Below, in pieces: positions 17,840 through 25,613 of a DNA stretch of 64,000 nt. The stretch spans positions 620,001 through 684,000 of the forward strand of contig NZ_MAQW01000012.1 in assembly GCF_001682855.1 (NCBI RefSeq), given 5' to 3'. The notes under the pieces were generated by a model. The model made no database searches, was not told the origin of the DNA, and saw only the letters and a program-made list of their open reading frames with translations. Position 1 is the first letter of the stretch. Each line of letters begins with the position of its first letter. The stretch comes from Bacillus sp. FJAT-27264 (GTDB taxonomy: Bacteria > Bacillota > Bacilli > Paenibacillales > Paenibacillaceae). The position numbers and the translations under genes are program-made.

Positions 17840-17876
17840 CAGGCGGGTACCCTGTTCTCGGGTCACCCGCCTGTTG
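17840..17876. terminator. Shared hairpin terminator between convergent genes
   Basis: CAGGCGGGTACCC (17840-17852) and GGGTCACCCGCCTG (17860-17873) form a long GC stem. The T-run is weak. Confidence 0.65.
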
Positions 17877-17880
17877 TCTG

Positions 17881-18564
17881 TCATGCTGCGGTTGTACGCT
17901 TTATTCTGAAACGATAAGATTCAAACCACCCGATGGACAACATCAGCCAAGCCCCGCTTGCTGCATAACCGCCGATAACATCACTAGGATAATGTACCCC
18001 GAGATAAATGCGGCTCCAGCCAATGCCTCCCGTCATCAATACGGCAAGAATAACCAGTATAGCCCGTTCTCGGCGTCTATTCAAGTGCCTCCACAGCAGA
18101 TAGGCAATTACCCCGTACAAAGAGAAAGCTGCCATAGAATGTCCGCTTGGAAAGCTGTATCCTACTTCTTGGATAATCCGGTGAATGTTGGGGCGCTCTC
18201 TGTGAAACCATTGCTTCATTAACGAGTTGAGCAGTTGTGATCCCAGGCCAACCCATATGAACAAGAGCAGCTCCATCCGGTGCTTGAGCAAGAAGTAGAG
18301 CAGAATTATAGTCAACACAGATATGCCAATTGCGAGTCTGGAGGAACCAACCAGGGATAGCATTTTAGCCAAGGCTGTTAAGGTTGGTGATTCCATAGAC
18401 TGCACGGTATGAATGATAGGGTTGTCAAAAGAAGAGACATTGCCGAGTGTCACCCATGCAGCGATCAGACCGAAAACTAGCGCAAACCATATAAAAAGAC
18501 GATACCCTCTGGGCCATTGTCGGTAATTCAGTGTGAATCCCCCTGTCTGTACATGAAGCAGCAA
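17881..18564 (-). CDS. PAP2 family membrane phosphatase
   Basis: The protein has about 227 residues, several membrane helices and the full three-part PAP2 signature: KQWFHRERP (KxxxxxxRP), YSFPSGHSMAAF (PSGH) and SRIYLGVHYPSDVIGG (SRxxxxxHxxxD). By family it removes phosphate from lipid phosphates such as undecaprenyl pyrophosphate or phosphatidylglycerol phosphate at the outer face of the membrane. The start is uncertain. The frame is open far upstream but would then run into the hfq gene on the other strand. I use TTG 18564; GGGGGA precedes a rarer CTG at 18531. Confidence 0.85.
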   Translation of the reverse strand: MLLHVQTGGFTLNYRQWPRGYRLFIWFALVFGLIAAWVTLGNVSSFDNPIIHTVQSMESPTLTALAKMLSLVGSSRLAIGISVLTIILLYFLLKHRMELLLFIWVGLGSQLLNSLMKQWFHRERPNIHRIIQEVGYSFPSGHSMAAFSLYGVIAYLLWRHLNRRRERAILVILAVLMTGGIGWSRIYLGVHYPSDVIGGYAASGAWLMLSIGWFESYRFRIKRTTAA

Positions 18565-18570
18565 ACCACA

Positions 18571-18599
18571 TTTCCATGGAGGTCTTCCCGTGGTATACT
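18571..18599 (+). promoter_or_regulatory. Putative promoter of the hfq-like gene
   Basis: TTTCCA (18571-18576), 17 bases, TATACT (18594-18599). It lies beside the PAP2 start on the other strand. Confidence 0.5.
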
Positions 18600-18640
18600 T
18601 GCTAGAGAAAATGAATCTAAAGAAGATGGAGTGCTGCCAA

Positions 18641-18862
18641 GTGGAAAGTCTAAAACTGCAGGAACGTTTGTTGAACCAGGTGATCTCAACAAAAGTGCCG
18701 GTAACGATTTTTACAACTAACGGGGTCAAAATGCAGGGTCTTGTTACCGCATATGACGCTTACACCATTTCCTTGCAAGGCCAGGGTGATGGAAGGCAGA
18801 ATATCCTCTTCAAATCGGCGATTTCCACCATTGTTCCGCTCAAGCCTGTCTCTCTTAAATAA
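18641..18862 (+). CDS. hfq: Hfq-like Sm-fold RNA-binding protein, divergent
   Basis: The 73-residue protein has the Hfq layout: an N-terminal helix (LKLQERLLNQV), Sm1 (VTIFTTNGVKMQG, then YDAYTISLQG) and Sm2 (FKSAISTIVPLK). Hfq forms a hexamer that binds small RNAs and mRNAs. The signature YKHA of Sm2 is FKSA here, so the usual proximal-face histidine is serine while the neighbouring lysine and the N-terminal glutamine are kept. GTG 18641 is preferred because GGAG lies nine bases upstream; in-frame ATGs at 18611 and 18626 have weaker sites. The canonical hfq place next to miaA is not seen here, so this could be a second copy. Confidence 0.82.
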   Translation: MESLKLQERLLNQVISTKVPVTIFTTNGVKMQGLVTAYDAYTISLQGQGDGRQNILFKSAISTIVPLKPVSLK

Positions 18863-18910
18863 GGTCTCCATTAAAAGTAATCTCCATCCAATGTTTCACC
18901 CTACTCAATT

Positions 18911-18949
18911 CAAAGGGAACACCGGTATTCCGGTGTTCCCTTTGTTTTT
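18911..18949. terminator. Bidirectional terminator between hfq and the lactonase gene
   Basis: Fifteen-base perfect arms (18911-18925 and 18930-18944) with a four-base loop, followed by five Ts on the plus strand. Confidence 0.88.
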
Positions 18950-18978
18950 CCCTGGGATGTAAAGGGTTCAATCCAGCA

Positions 18979-20100
18979 TTACAGCGCAGCAGTCACAGAT
19001 GGAAGGAAGGCAGGCTTCACACAAACCGGCTTGGACAACTCCGCTGTGTTCCCTGTGAAGATCAGCTTGCCACTGCTACTATCCACGGAGAAAACGACAA
19101 GATTGCTCGCGTCCCGGTTAGCAGCAATTAGATATGCGCCGTCAGGAGTTAACGTGAAATGGCGAGGATGTCCGCCGTGCGTAGAAACATGCTCGACCAG
19201 TGTCAGACCTGCTGTTGCAGCATCAACTGCAAATACGACAAGACTGTCGTGTCCACGGTTGGAACCGTATAAATAACGGCCATCCGTCGTCAAGGCGATT
19301 TCGGCGCAAGTATTTTCTTCCGTGAAATCTGCGGGCAGCGTAGGAACTGTAACAACCGCCTTCAGCGTACCTGTCTCACTGTCATATGTAAATGAAGTGA
19401 TGGTAGAATCCACTTCGTTGATCACATAAGCGGATTTACCGTCTGGATGGAAGGCCAGGTGACGTGGACCCGATCCTGGATGCAGCACGGTATCGCCTTG
19501 CGCCTCCAGAGTCTTCTTATCCCGGTTGATCACATAAGTGCGGATAAGATCAAGTCCGAGATCACATACGAACAGGAAGCGACCGTCAGGGCTAAAAATA
19601 GCCGAATGCGGGTGTGGACGGTCCTGACGCTCCGGATGAGCTCCATGTCCGCTATGTACAGCTGTGTCTGTTAAGGCAACTGGCAGCCCTTGTTCATCCA
19701 ACGAGATCAAGCCAACAGTCCCTCCATGATAACTGCATACCACCAAGAATTCATTCTTTGGCTCACGGTTAATATGGCAGGTTGTCGCTTGCTTCCCACC
19801 TTCTGCAGGCATAGTGGGGATAACACCTAGACGATTCAGCCCACCGGTCTGCGGATCTATCGCAAAAGTCACGATCTCCCCTTCTTTACTACCTTTACCG
19901 TCTGGCTGCTCACCGATAGCATAGAGCCGTGACCTTACCGGGTCTACATTGACAAACGTTGGGTTGGTGATACCTTGAGCTGTATCCAGCAGCTTAAGCG
20001 TCCCTCCAGCCTCACCGTCAAACTCAAACACCTGAACACCGTTCTCCTCTGCGCTAGCATAGGCACCTGTATACAATAAAAGTCTGTTATGCTCACTCAT
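18979..20100 (-). CDS. pgl: Lactonase family protein (6-phosphogluconolactonase type, seven-bladed propeller)
   Basis: The 373-residue protein is a beta-propeller of the lactonase family: repeated DPRTGGLxxLG-like blades, PHPHSAIFSPDGRFLFVCDLG, GSGPRHLAFHPDGKSAYVINE and GGHPRHFTLTPDGAYLIAANR. In B. subtilis and E. coli such proteins hydrolyse 6-phosphogluconolactone in the oxidative pentose phosphate pathway; related members act on other lactones. The ATG at 20100 is chosen because GGAGGA lies seven bases before it; an in-frame ATG 30 bases upstream has no ribosome site. It is monocistronic. Confidence 0.88.
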   Translation of the reverse strand: MSEHNRLLLYTGAYASAEENGVQVFEFDGEAGGTLKLLDTAQGITNPTFVNVDPVRSRLYAIGEQPDGKGSKEGEIVTFAIDPQTGGLNRLGVIPTMPAEGGKQATTCHINREPKNEFLVVCSYHGGTVGLISLDEQGLPVALTDTAVHSGHGAHPERQDRPHPHSAIFSPDGRFLFVCDLGLDLIRTYVINRDKKTLEAQGDTVLHPGSGPRHLAFHPDGKSAYVINEVDSTITSFTYDSETGTLKAVVTVPTLPADFTEENTCAEIALTTDGRYLYGSNRGHDSLVVFAVDAATAGLTLVEHVSTHGGHPRHFTLTPDGAYLIAANRDASNLVVFSVDSSSGKLIFTGNTAELSKPVCVKPAFLPSVTAAL

Positions 20101-20242
20101 TTCGTGTTCCTCCTCCATTGTAGTTCTCATTAAGGCTTTTGTCCGCTGATGGACAAGTAGCTATCCTTATTAATTTACAGTTTTTCAGCGTCCATGACAA
20201 ATACAACGTTAAAAATGTCATAAATTATTTTAAAAATAAGGC

Positions 20243-20271
20243 TTTTCACGATTAAATTGTTATGATATAAT
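20243..20271 (+). promoter_or_regulatory. Extended -10 promoter of the LytTR gene
   Basis: TTTTCA (20243-20248), 17 bases, TATAAT (20266-20271) preceded by TGA, which gives an extended -10. It lies about 48 bases before the ATG. Confidence 0.65.
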
Positions 20272-20318
20272 GAAAGCGCTAACATCTAATTTTTAATCCT
20301 TATAAAGGGGGAACATGA

Positions 20319-20657
20319 ATGAGTAGCATCCTGCTGGAAGCCAGAAACGTATATGAGGACTTCGAGGTGGAGACGGACATTCTGTTCTTTAAGGTCGGAG
20401 ACCATGATTTGGTCATCTTTCACGGCAGAAACTATAACATTAAAAAAAGAATGACTGCCGAGCAACTAAAGCGCTTGTTATCCAATCCGAATTATTATCA
20501 GGTCTATGGAGGCTGTTACGTCAATCTTAACAAGATTAGCTCCATCACAGATGATTGCATCTACTTCGGAGAAATGGGTGCTTACGCCAAAAATGTCCGT
20601 GTGCCTAGACGCAAACAGGAAAGCATCCGCCATTTGCTCAACAAACGGCACGCTTAG
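20319..20657 (+). CDS. LytTR DNA-binding domain protein without receiver domain
   Basis: The protein has 112 residues and consists only of a LytTR domain: VEVETDILFFKVGD-like opening strands, LKRLLSNPNYYQVYGGCYVNLNKI in the middle (the conserved hydrophobic x-x-x-x-NL-KI) and KNVRVPRRKQESIRHLL at the end, matching the RR/SRR-x-x-x-L terminus. LytTR proteins bind direct repeats upstream of surface, toxin or competence genes. There is no REC domain, membrane part or adjacent kinase. GGGGGAAC precedes the ATG. It has its own promoter and terminator. Confidence 0.85.
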   Translation: MSSILLEARNVYEDFEVETDILFFKVGDHDLVIFHGRNYNIKKRMTAEQLKRLLSNPNYYQVYGGCYVNLNKISSITDDCIYFGEMGAYAKNVRVPRRKQESIRHLLNKRHA

Positions 20658-20681
20658 AGAGACATTGATCTGTCTTTTCCC

Positions 20682-20726
20682 AAAAAGCCGGAAGCTCATG
20701 ATTACATGAGTCTTCCGGCTTTTTTC
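20682..20726 (+). terminator. Rho-independent terminator of the LytTR gene
   Basis: AAAAGCCGGAAGCTCATG and CATGAGTCTTCCGGCTTTT pair with one bulge and are followed by Ts. Confidence 0.88.
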
Positions 20727-20853
20727 CATATCTTAATGAAAACTTAAAAAGAAATTGTGCATTTTTATACTTTCTTAAGGTTTGGGAACACGATTTCTGG
20801 TAAAGTTGTAGAAAGACAGGCAACACCTATATTGAAGGGAGTCATTAATTCTA

Positions 20854-22020
20854 ATGGACAAAAAAGATTTGAATGAAAATGAACACCTGGACAACAACGG
20901 TAAGACGGAAGAACTGGATTCTCCCGAAGCTGTAAACGAGACAGTTATCGAGGGCAGCACCCCTTCTGAGACCGTTCAAGAGGACAAGCTTGCTGAACCG
21001 GTCAGACTGGAAAATGAAGAAAGCGTTCCCGTTATGAACAAAATCGGCGAAAACGTTCCACCAGCACCTGCAGCCCCTAAAAACGGAAAAGGCTGGATGA
21101 TCGCCTCTATCGTATTGGCTGCCGCGCTCATTATTGTTCTGATCAAGCCCCCCTTCCAAAAGGGAGACGACAATACAGCTGTAGCAACAGTTAACGGTGA
21201 GAATATTACAAAATCCCAGCTTTACGACAAAATGGTGGAAGCCGGTGGCCCATCTACTCTGCAATCCCTGATCACTACTACACTGGTGTCACAGGAAGCT
21301 AAGAAAGCCAACATCACTGTAACCGATGCTGATATTGCTGAAGAGCTTACAGATCTGAAGGCCCAATTCGGAGGCGAAGAGGCTTTCAACAGCGCTTTGG
21401 CCCAAAGTGGAATGACCCTGGATGACCTCAAGAAGCAAATGCCGCTTCAGGTGGAGCTGCGTAAAATTCTTGAGCCACAAGTGAAAATTACCGACGATGA
21501 AATCAAGAAGTATTATGATGAAAATAAAGCACACTTCAATACCGAAGAAGAAGTACGAGCATCCCATATTCTGGTGAAAACCAAAGAAGAAGCGGATGCC
21601 GTCCTCAAAGAATTGAAAGATGGCAAAGACTTTGCCACGGTTGCCAAGGAAAAATCCACGGACACTGGTTCCAAGGATCACGGCGGAGACCTGAACTTCT
21701 TCAAACGCGGCGATATGGTGCCTGAATTCGCCGATGTAGCATTTAAACTGAAAGTCGGGGAAACTAGCGGTGCGGTGAAATCTCAATACGGATATCACAT
21801 CATCAAGGTAACCGACCGCAAGGAAGCCAAGAACTATACGCTGGATGAGAAAAAGGATGAGATTCGCAAAACTCTCGTGTCCCAGAAGATCTCTGAACTG
21901 TCTTCAACTTGGCTGCAAGAACAAACTGAGAAGGCCAAAATCACCAACACTTTGACAGATGCCAAGAAAGAAGCTACTCCATCTGAAGCACCGGCAGCAA
22001 CAGAAGCACCTACAAAGTAA
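20854..22020 (+). CDS. PrsA/SurA-like membrane-anchored peptidyl-prolyl isomerase
   Basis: The protein has 388 residues. Residues 1-80 are an acidic, low-complexity cytoplasmic tail; residues 81-97 form one membrane helix. An outer SurA_N-like helical part (about 105-215) and a parvulin rotamase domain (about 232-330) follow: VRASHILVKTKEEADAVL, STDTGSKDHGGDLNFF, GEVSGAVKSQYGYHIIKV-type text. By family it helps exported proteins fold after Sec transport. Classic PrsA is a lipoprotein; here there is no lipobox Cys, so the anchor is a helix. The C-terminus is a Thr/Ala/Pro tail. Confidence 0.88.
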   Translation: MDKKDLNENEHLDNNGKTEELDSPEAVNETVIEGSTPSETVQEDKLAEPVRLENEESVPVMNKIGENVPPAPAAPKNGKGWMIASIVLAAALIIVLIKPPFQKGDDNTAVATVNGENITKSQLYDKMVEAGGPSTLQSLITTTLVSQEAKKANITVTDADIAEELTDLKAQFGGEEAFNSALAQSGMTLDDLKKQMPLQVELRKILEPQVKITDDEIKKYYDENKAHFNTEEEVRASHILVKTKEEADAVLKELKDGKDFATVAKEKSTDTGSKDHGGDLNFFKRGDMVPEFADVAFKLKVGETSGAVKSQYGYHIIKVTDRKEAKNYTLDEKKDEIRKTLVSQKISELSSTWLQEQTEKAKITNTLTDAKKEATPSEAPAATEAPTK

Positions 22021-22069
22021 ATAAAAATATCTGTGCAGGCGTTACTTGCTACAGCGTACCTGCAATCAC

Positions 22070-22109
22070 AAAAAGCCTCCATGCCCTATCAGGGAATGGA
22101 GGCTTTTTA
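22070..22109 (+). terminator. Terminator of the PrsA-like gene
   Basis: AAAAGCCTCCAT (22071-22082) and ATGGAGGCTTTT (22096-22107) are perfect arms with Ts following; it can also serve the convergent nitroreductase gene. Confidence 0.88.
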
Positions 22110-22123
22110 TTGTTGAGTCATGC

Positions 22124-22723
22124 TTATTTAACGAATTTCACGCGTTCTTCAATCGGTTGGAATTCTTTCTCTCCAGGTGCAGCTACTGTCTTGCCGAACG
22201 GCAACTGCGCAATCAGCTTCCATTCTTGCGGAATGCCCCATTCCTTCTTCACTTCATCATCGATCAGTGGGTTGTAGTGCTGCAAGGATGCACCTAAACC
22301 TTCTTCAGCAAATGCAGTCCATACTACGAATTGCAGAATACCGGAGGATTGGTTAGACCAGAGCGGGAAGTTGTCAGCATAAGTGGCAAACTTTTCTTGA
22401 AGTTGTTTAATAACATTTTGGTCTTCAAAGAACAAGACGGAACCGTAACCAGCTTTGAAAGCACCCAGTCTTTGTGCAGTCGCTTCAAACTGATCAGCCG
22501 GAACGATTTTACGAAGAGCGTCTTCCGCAATATTCCAAAGTTTATCATGATTTTCACCGAGCAGAACTACAGCTCGAGCGCTTTGGGAGTTGAAAGAAGA
22601 TGGGCTATGTAATACAGCCTCTTCAACAATTTCCTTGATTTTCTCGTCGGAAATCGTGGATTCTTTGCTGATAGCATATACGGAACGTCTACCTTTAACG
22701 GCTTCAAAAAAATTCTTGGACAT
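22124..22723 (-). CDS. Nitroreductase family oxidoreductase
   Basis: The 199-residue protein matches the FMN-dependent nitroreductase fold of the HBN1/YdgI-like group: RRSVYAISKESTISDEKI at the N-terminus (FMN phosphate Arg), HSPSSFNSQSARAVVLLGE (flavin-binding SFNSQ motif) and EEGLGASLQHYNPLIDD. These enzymes reduce nitro compounds or quinones with NAD(P)H; the natural substrate is unknown. GGAGG lies upstream of the ATG. It is a single gene convergent with the PrsA-like gene. Confidence 0.88.
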   Translation of the reverse strand: MSKNFFEAVKGRRSVYAISKESTISDEKIKEIVEEAVLHSPSSFNSQSARAVVLLGENHDKLWNIAEDALRKIVPADQFEATAQRLGAFKAGYGSVLFFEDQNVIKQLQEKFATYADNFPLWSNQSSGILQFVVWTAFAEEGLGASLQHYNPLIDDEVKKEWGIPQEWKLIAQLPFGKTVAAPGEKEFQPIEERVKFVK

Positions 22724-22923
22724 AAAATAACTACCTCCATTAATTTTAGTTGCTTACTTTTTTACATCATAGCACTTTTTTTCGAGATTTGCAACAGTAA
22801 TACTCTACTTTTTTTATCGGATATAAATTCTTTTCATTGCTTATTTTCGCTGTCCTCGTGCTTTATTATTCACCATTAGGAGGATAGCTTGTAAACCGCA
22901 TGGACAACAACCACCTGGACACG

Positions 22924-22972
22924 CAAAAAGCCGCCCTCCCTGCAAGTTCTTTGCGGAGAGGACGGCTCTTCT
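22924..22972 (-). terminator. Terminator of the wall-domain lipoprotein gene
   Basis: AGCCGCCCTCC (22929-22939) pairs imperfectly with GGAGAGGACGGCT; a T-run follows on the minus strand. Confidence 0.75.
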
Positions 22973-22996
22973 CTTACCTATAATTCATTATGTGTA

Positions 22997-24517
22997 CTAA
23001 TCGCGATTAATGTAAATCCAGCCCTCTTGGTCTCTAGTTACCTTGCCATGCAGGGCTTCCGCCAGAACACGGAGTGGCACATTGGCATCGCCGTACTCGT
23101 CAATGAATACAGCCTTACCAAGATTGATCTTGGTTCCATTCAATGTAGCTTGAGCAGAACCGACTTTAAAGACCAACTGGTCACCCTGCAAATCGTCAGT
23201 GACAGTAATTGTTCTTGTTGCTCCATCCCACTTAATGGTCGCATCCAAATCCTCTGCCAAGTAGCGCAGCGGTACATAAGTTGTATTATCAATCACAACC
23301 GGATAGTAATAATCATCATCCGGACCAATCACCAGTGACTTTTTGGTGATGCCGATTTCGTCCTTAAGCAGACGGTAAGCATCAGACCCTGGTTCAAAGC
23401 TTCTTAGCGTCTCTCCTGGTGTCAATTGCACCTTAGTCACATCCAGGGCACCGTCCGTACTGATATGATCAGCCGTTACTTTGCCGCCAATGTTCCAGGC
23501 TTGCGACTCTGCCTTCAGAGAAATGCTTTTCAGCGGAATACCATCCACTTGCGGAAGCGCGATCTTCAGATCGATATTCTGCTTGCGGATATGCAGGCTG
23601 CTGTCGACATAGAGGTCGACTTGAAGCTTAGTATCCTTGCTCAGCACCGTTTTCAATTCAGGTTCGTATTCATACAGATTATCAAGCTCCTTGTCATAGA
23701 CAAGCAGCAAGGAATCTACAGCCAGCTTCGCGGCATCATGCAAGACGGTTACAACACCCTCTTTGTCATCCAGCGGAAGATCGCCGAGACCCAGATTGAG
23801 GTAGTCATCTGCGTTAACACCCGAGTCCTTAATAATTGGATACAGGTAGTCATAGAGACCGCTGATCAAAGTAGTGAAGCCCTCAGTATCCTTAGATATC
23901 GATTTGAGGAACGTTTTCAGAAGCGCAGGCAATTCTTGGCCAGTCACCTCTGCATGCAGCTTAGTCAGATTAAGCTGCTCGCCATAGACTGCCTCACTAA
24001 CGTTCGAGACGTTAATTACACCCGGATTCGGCAGATTTTTAACAACAAATTGTGTAATCAGCTTGGACAGATCCTGTGCCTTGACTGGATCCAGACCCGC
24101 GACCCCAAGCTCCTTCTCATAAGAAGTAATCGGGAAGTAGAACGACTGCTTAGCACCCTCTACATTGAATACAATCGCTTCCTTATCCATGAAGAATGCG
24201 AACGGCAAGTTCAACTTCTTGTAGCCCACAGTTCCTTTTGCGGAAATATCACCATTATCCTGCAGCTTCAAGTTGCTAACATTCAAAGATAAAGAATTAA
24301 TGAGATCTACAATCTGTTGATCCTCTTCACTAAGTTTGTCACTAGAAGGCACAGCAGCCAGGGATAACTTCGTGCTATATTCGGACGACTTTACATCCAA
24401 ATCTCCAAGCAGCGCCTTGTTAACATCGAATCCGCCAACAGATTGACAACCTGCCAGAACCAGCACTAGCGCAATGAATGGCATAAACCATAGAGCTCTC
24501 GATTTGATTTTTCTCAT
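22997..24517 (-). CDS. Lipoprotein with C-terminal copper-amine-oxidase-like domain
   Basis: The 506-residue protein has a lipoprotein signal peptide with Cys24 in LVLAGC. Residues 30-380 are a large domain without a recognised family. The last 115 residues or so carry a PF07833-type pair of repeats (VVIDNTTYVPLRYLAEDLDATIKWDG, TRTITVTDDL, DEYGDANVPLRVLAEALHGKV). It is expected to be anchored on the outer face of the membrane. GAGGAG precedes the ATG. Same strand as TraX, which begins 750 bases upstream; the 91-base gap suggests possible cotranscription. Function unknown. Confidence 0.8.
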   Translation of the reverse strand: MRKIKSRALWFMPFIALVLVLAGCQSVGGFDVNKALLGDLDVKSSEYSTKLSLAAVPSSDKLSEEDQQIVDLINSLSLNVSNLKLQDNGDISAKGTVGYKKLNLPFAFFMDKEAIVFNVEGAKQSFYFPITSYEKELGVAGLDPVKAQDLSKLITQFVVKNLPNPGVINVSNVSEAVYGEQLNLTKLHAEVTGQELPALLKTFLKSISKDTEGFTTLISGLYDYLYPIIKDSGVNADDYLNLGLGDLPLDDKEGVVTVLHDAAKLAVDSLLLVYDKELDNLYEYEPELKTVLSKDTKLQVDLYVDSSLHIRKQNIDLKIALPQVDGIPLKSISLKAESQAWNIGGKVTADHISTDGALDVTKVQLTPGETLRSFEPGSDAYRLLKDEIGITKKSLVIGPDDDYYYPVVIDNTTYVPLRYLAEDLDATIKWDGATRTITVTDDLQGDQLVFKVGSAQATLNGTKINLGKAVFIDEYGDANVPLRVLAEALHGKVTRDQEGWIYINRD

Positions 24518-24608
24518 AGCATGTCTCCTCTTCCGAATTTTGTGAAATCAATTCATTATCTCAACCAGGCCAAGATTTGTAAACGCTATTCTTGTTGATG
24601 ATGTCCCA

Positions 24609-25277
24609 CTACAGCTTAAGTAGTTGCATCCAGTCTATAGACATCCACTGACCATTCATTAGCGCTCTTACCATAGCCAACAGTGCGAGATGTACCGGAT
24701 AGAAAGACCACCATACCCAGCGCGGCACACGACGACGCTGCAGGGTTGTCCATATAGCTGGTGCGTATACAATGGCCAGGGTCGGAACAAGACTCGCCAT
24801 TTGTATAAGCCAGCCGTAGTAGAATAGATAGAATATATTAAGTGCCAGATGTGCCAGCACCAGCCCATGCGATCTCGTATAACGAAAAATGAGAACCAGC
24901 AGCAGACCGTAAGCGTTATAATCCAGCGGGTAATATTCCATCAAAAGAACCGCAGTGGCAACGACCGGTACACCCAGCCAGGGACTGGGCAGTTTGTCTA
25001 ATACGATCAGCACAAGCACCGAAAGCAATAGTGTAAATACGACGTTCCATCCACCCGGATTCAAGGCCAGATTGTATGGTATCTGAGCAAGCAGGGCAAT
25101 AAAGAGCAGCCGCAATACATATTTGGAACGGGATGAGGTATAGATGTACCCTTGTGCAAGTGCATAGCAATAGATTGGAAAAGCAATTCTCCCTATATAT
25201 CTCCAGGTCATTTCGCCCGGAAAAAAGATGGCGCCGATATGATCGATCAGCATGGTCACCATTGCAAGAATCTGCAT
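24609..25277 (-). CDS. TraX family membrane protein
   Basis: The 222-residue protein has six to seven membrane helices. It opens with QILAMVTMLIDHIGAIFFPG and GRIAFPIYCYALAQGYIYT, the conserved TraX family start. TraX of the F plasmid acetylates pilin; the chromosomal Bacillota homologues are of unknown function and probably also act as membrane acyltransferases. Not linked to any conjugation genes here. GAGGAG lies before the ATG. Confidence 0.87.
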   Translation of the reverse strand: MQILAMVTMLIDHIGAIFFPGEMTWRYIGRIAFPIYCYALAQGYIYTSSRSKYVLRLLFIALLAQIPYNLALNPGGWNVVFTLLLSVLVLIVLDKLPSPWLGVPVVATAVLLMEYYPLDYNAYGLLLVLIFRYTRSHGLVLAHLALNIFYLFYYGWLIQMASLVPTLAIVYAPAIWTTLQRRRVPRWVWWSFYPVHLALLAMVRALMNGQWMSIDWMQLLKL

Positions 25278-25613
25278 TCCACTCCTCCTCGGGCTCGGGA
25301 AGGGACAGATTGATTTTCACCCTATTATCCAATGGTTTATCATCAACCGCAAGCCTGTCCCTTCTACTAATATGTAAAATTCATACTAACTAGACCTTAC
25401 GCAATAACGCAAATACGACATGTACAATAATAGTTTAAAGCAGTGAAATACAAACGCGGTGAAGAACCCATTATAGGTGGGATATAGAAACATAAAAAAC
25501 CGCTCTCTTAATGGCACAGGGTCTCTGTTCCCATTTTCAAAAGAGCGGTTCCCATTTCACCACAGGACCTTAAGACCTATCTGCCAAATACTATTATGAT
25601 GAAACAATCTTTG
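25278..25613. other. Intergenic region between TraX and the epimerase gene
   Basis: No gene seen. It holds the upstream region of the TraX gene and, at 25494-25551, the terminator of the epimerase gene. Confidence 0.6.
25494..25551 (-). terminator. Terminator of the aldose epimerase gene
   Basis: AACCGCTCT (25498-25506) and AGAGCGGTT (25542-25550) are perfect arms around a long loop, with six Ts following on the minus strand. Confidence 0.7.

Noticed and set aside
17881-18729. PAP2 start at the far 5' end of its open frame (282 residues)
   Set aside because: That extension overlaps the hfq coding region, has no ribosome site and no membrane or domain features.
20851-21264. Long minus-strand frames opposite the PrsA-like gene
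   Set aside because: They lie across a well-supported coding region and have no motif or ribosome site.
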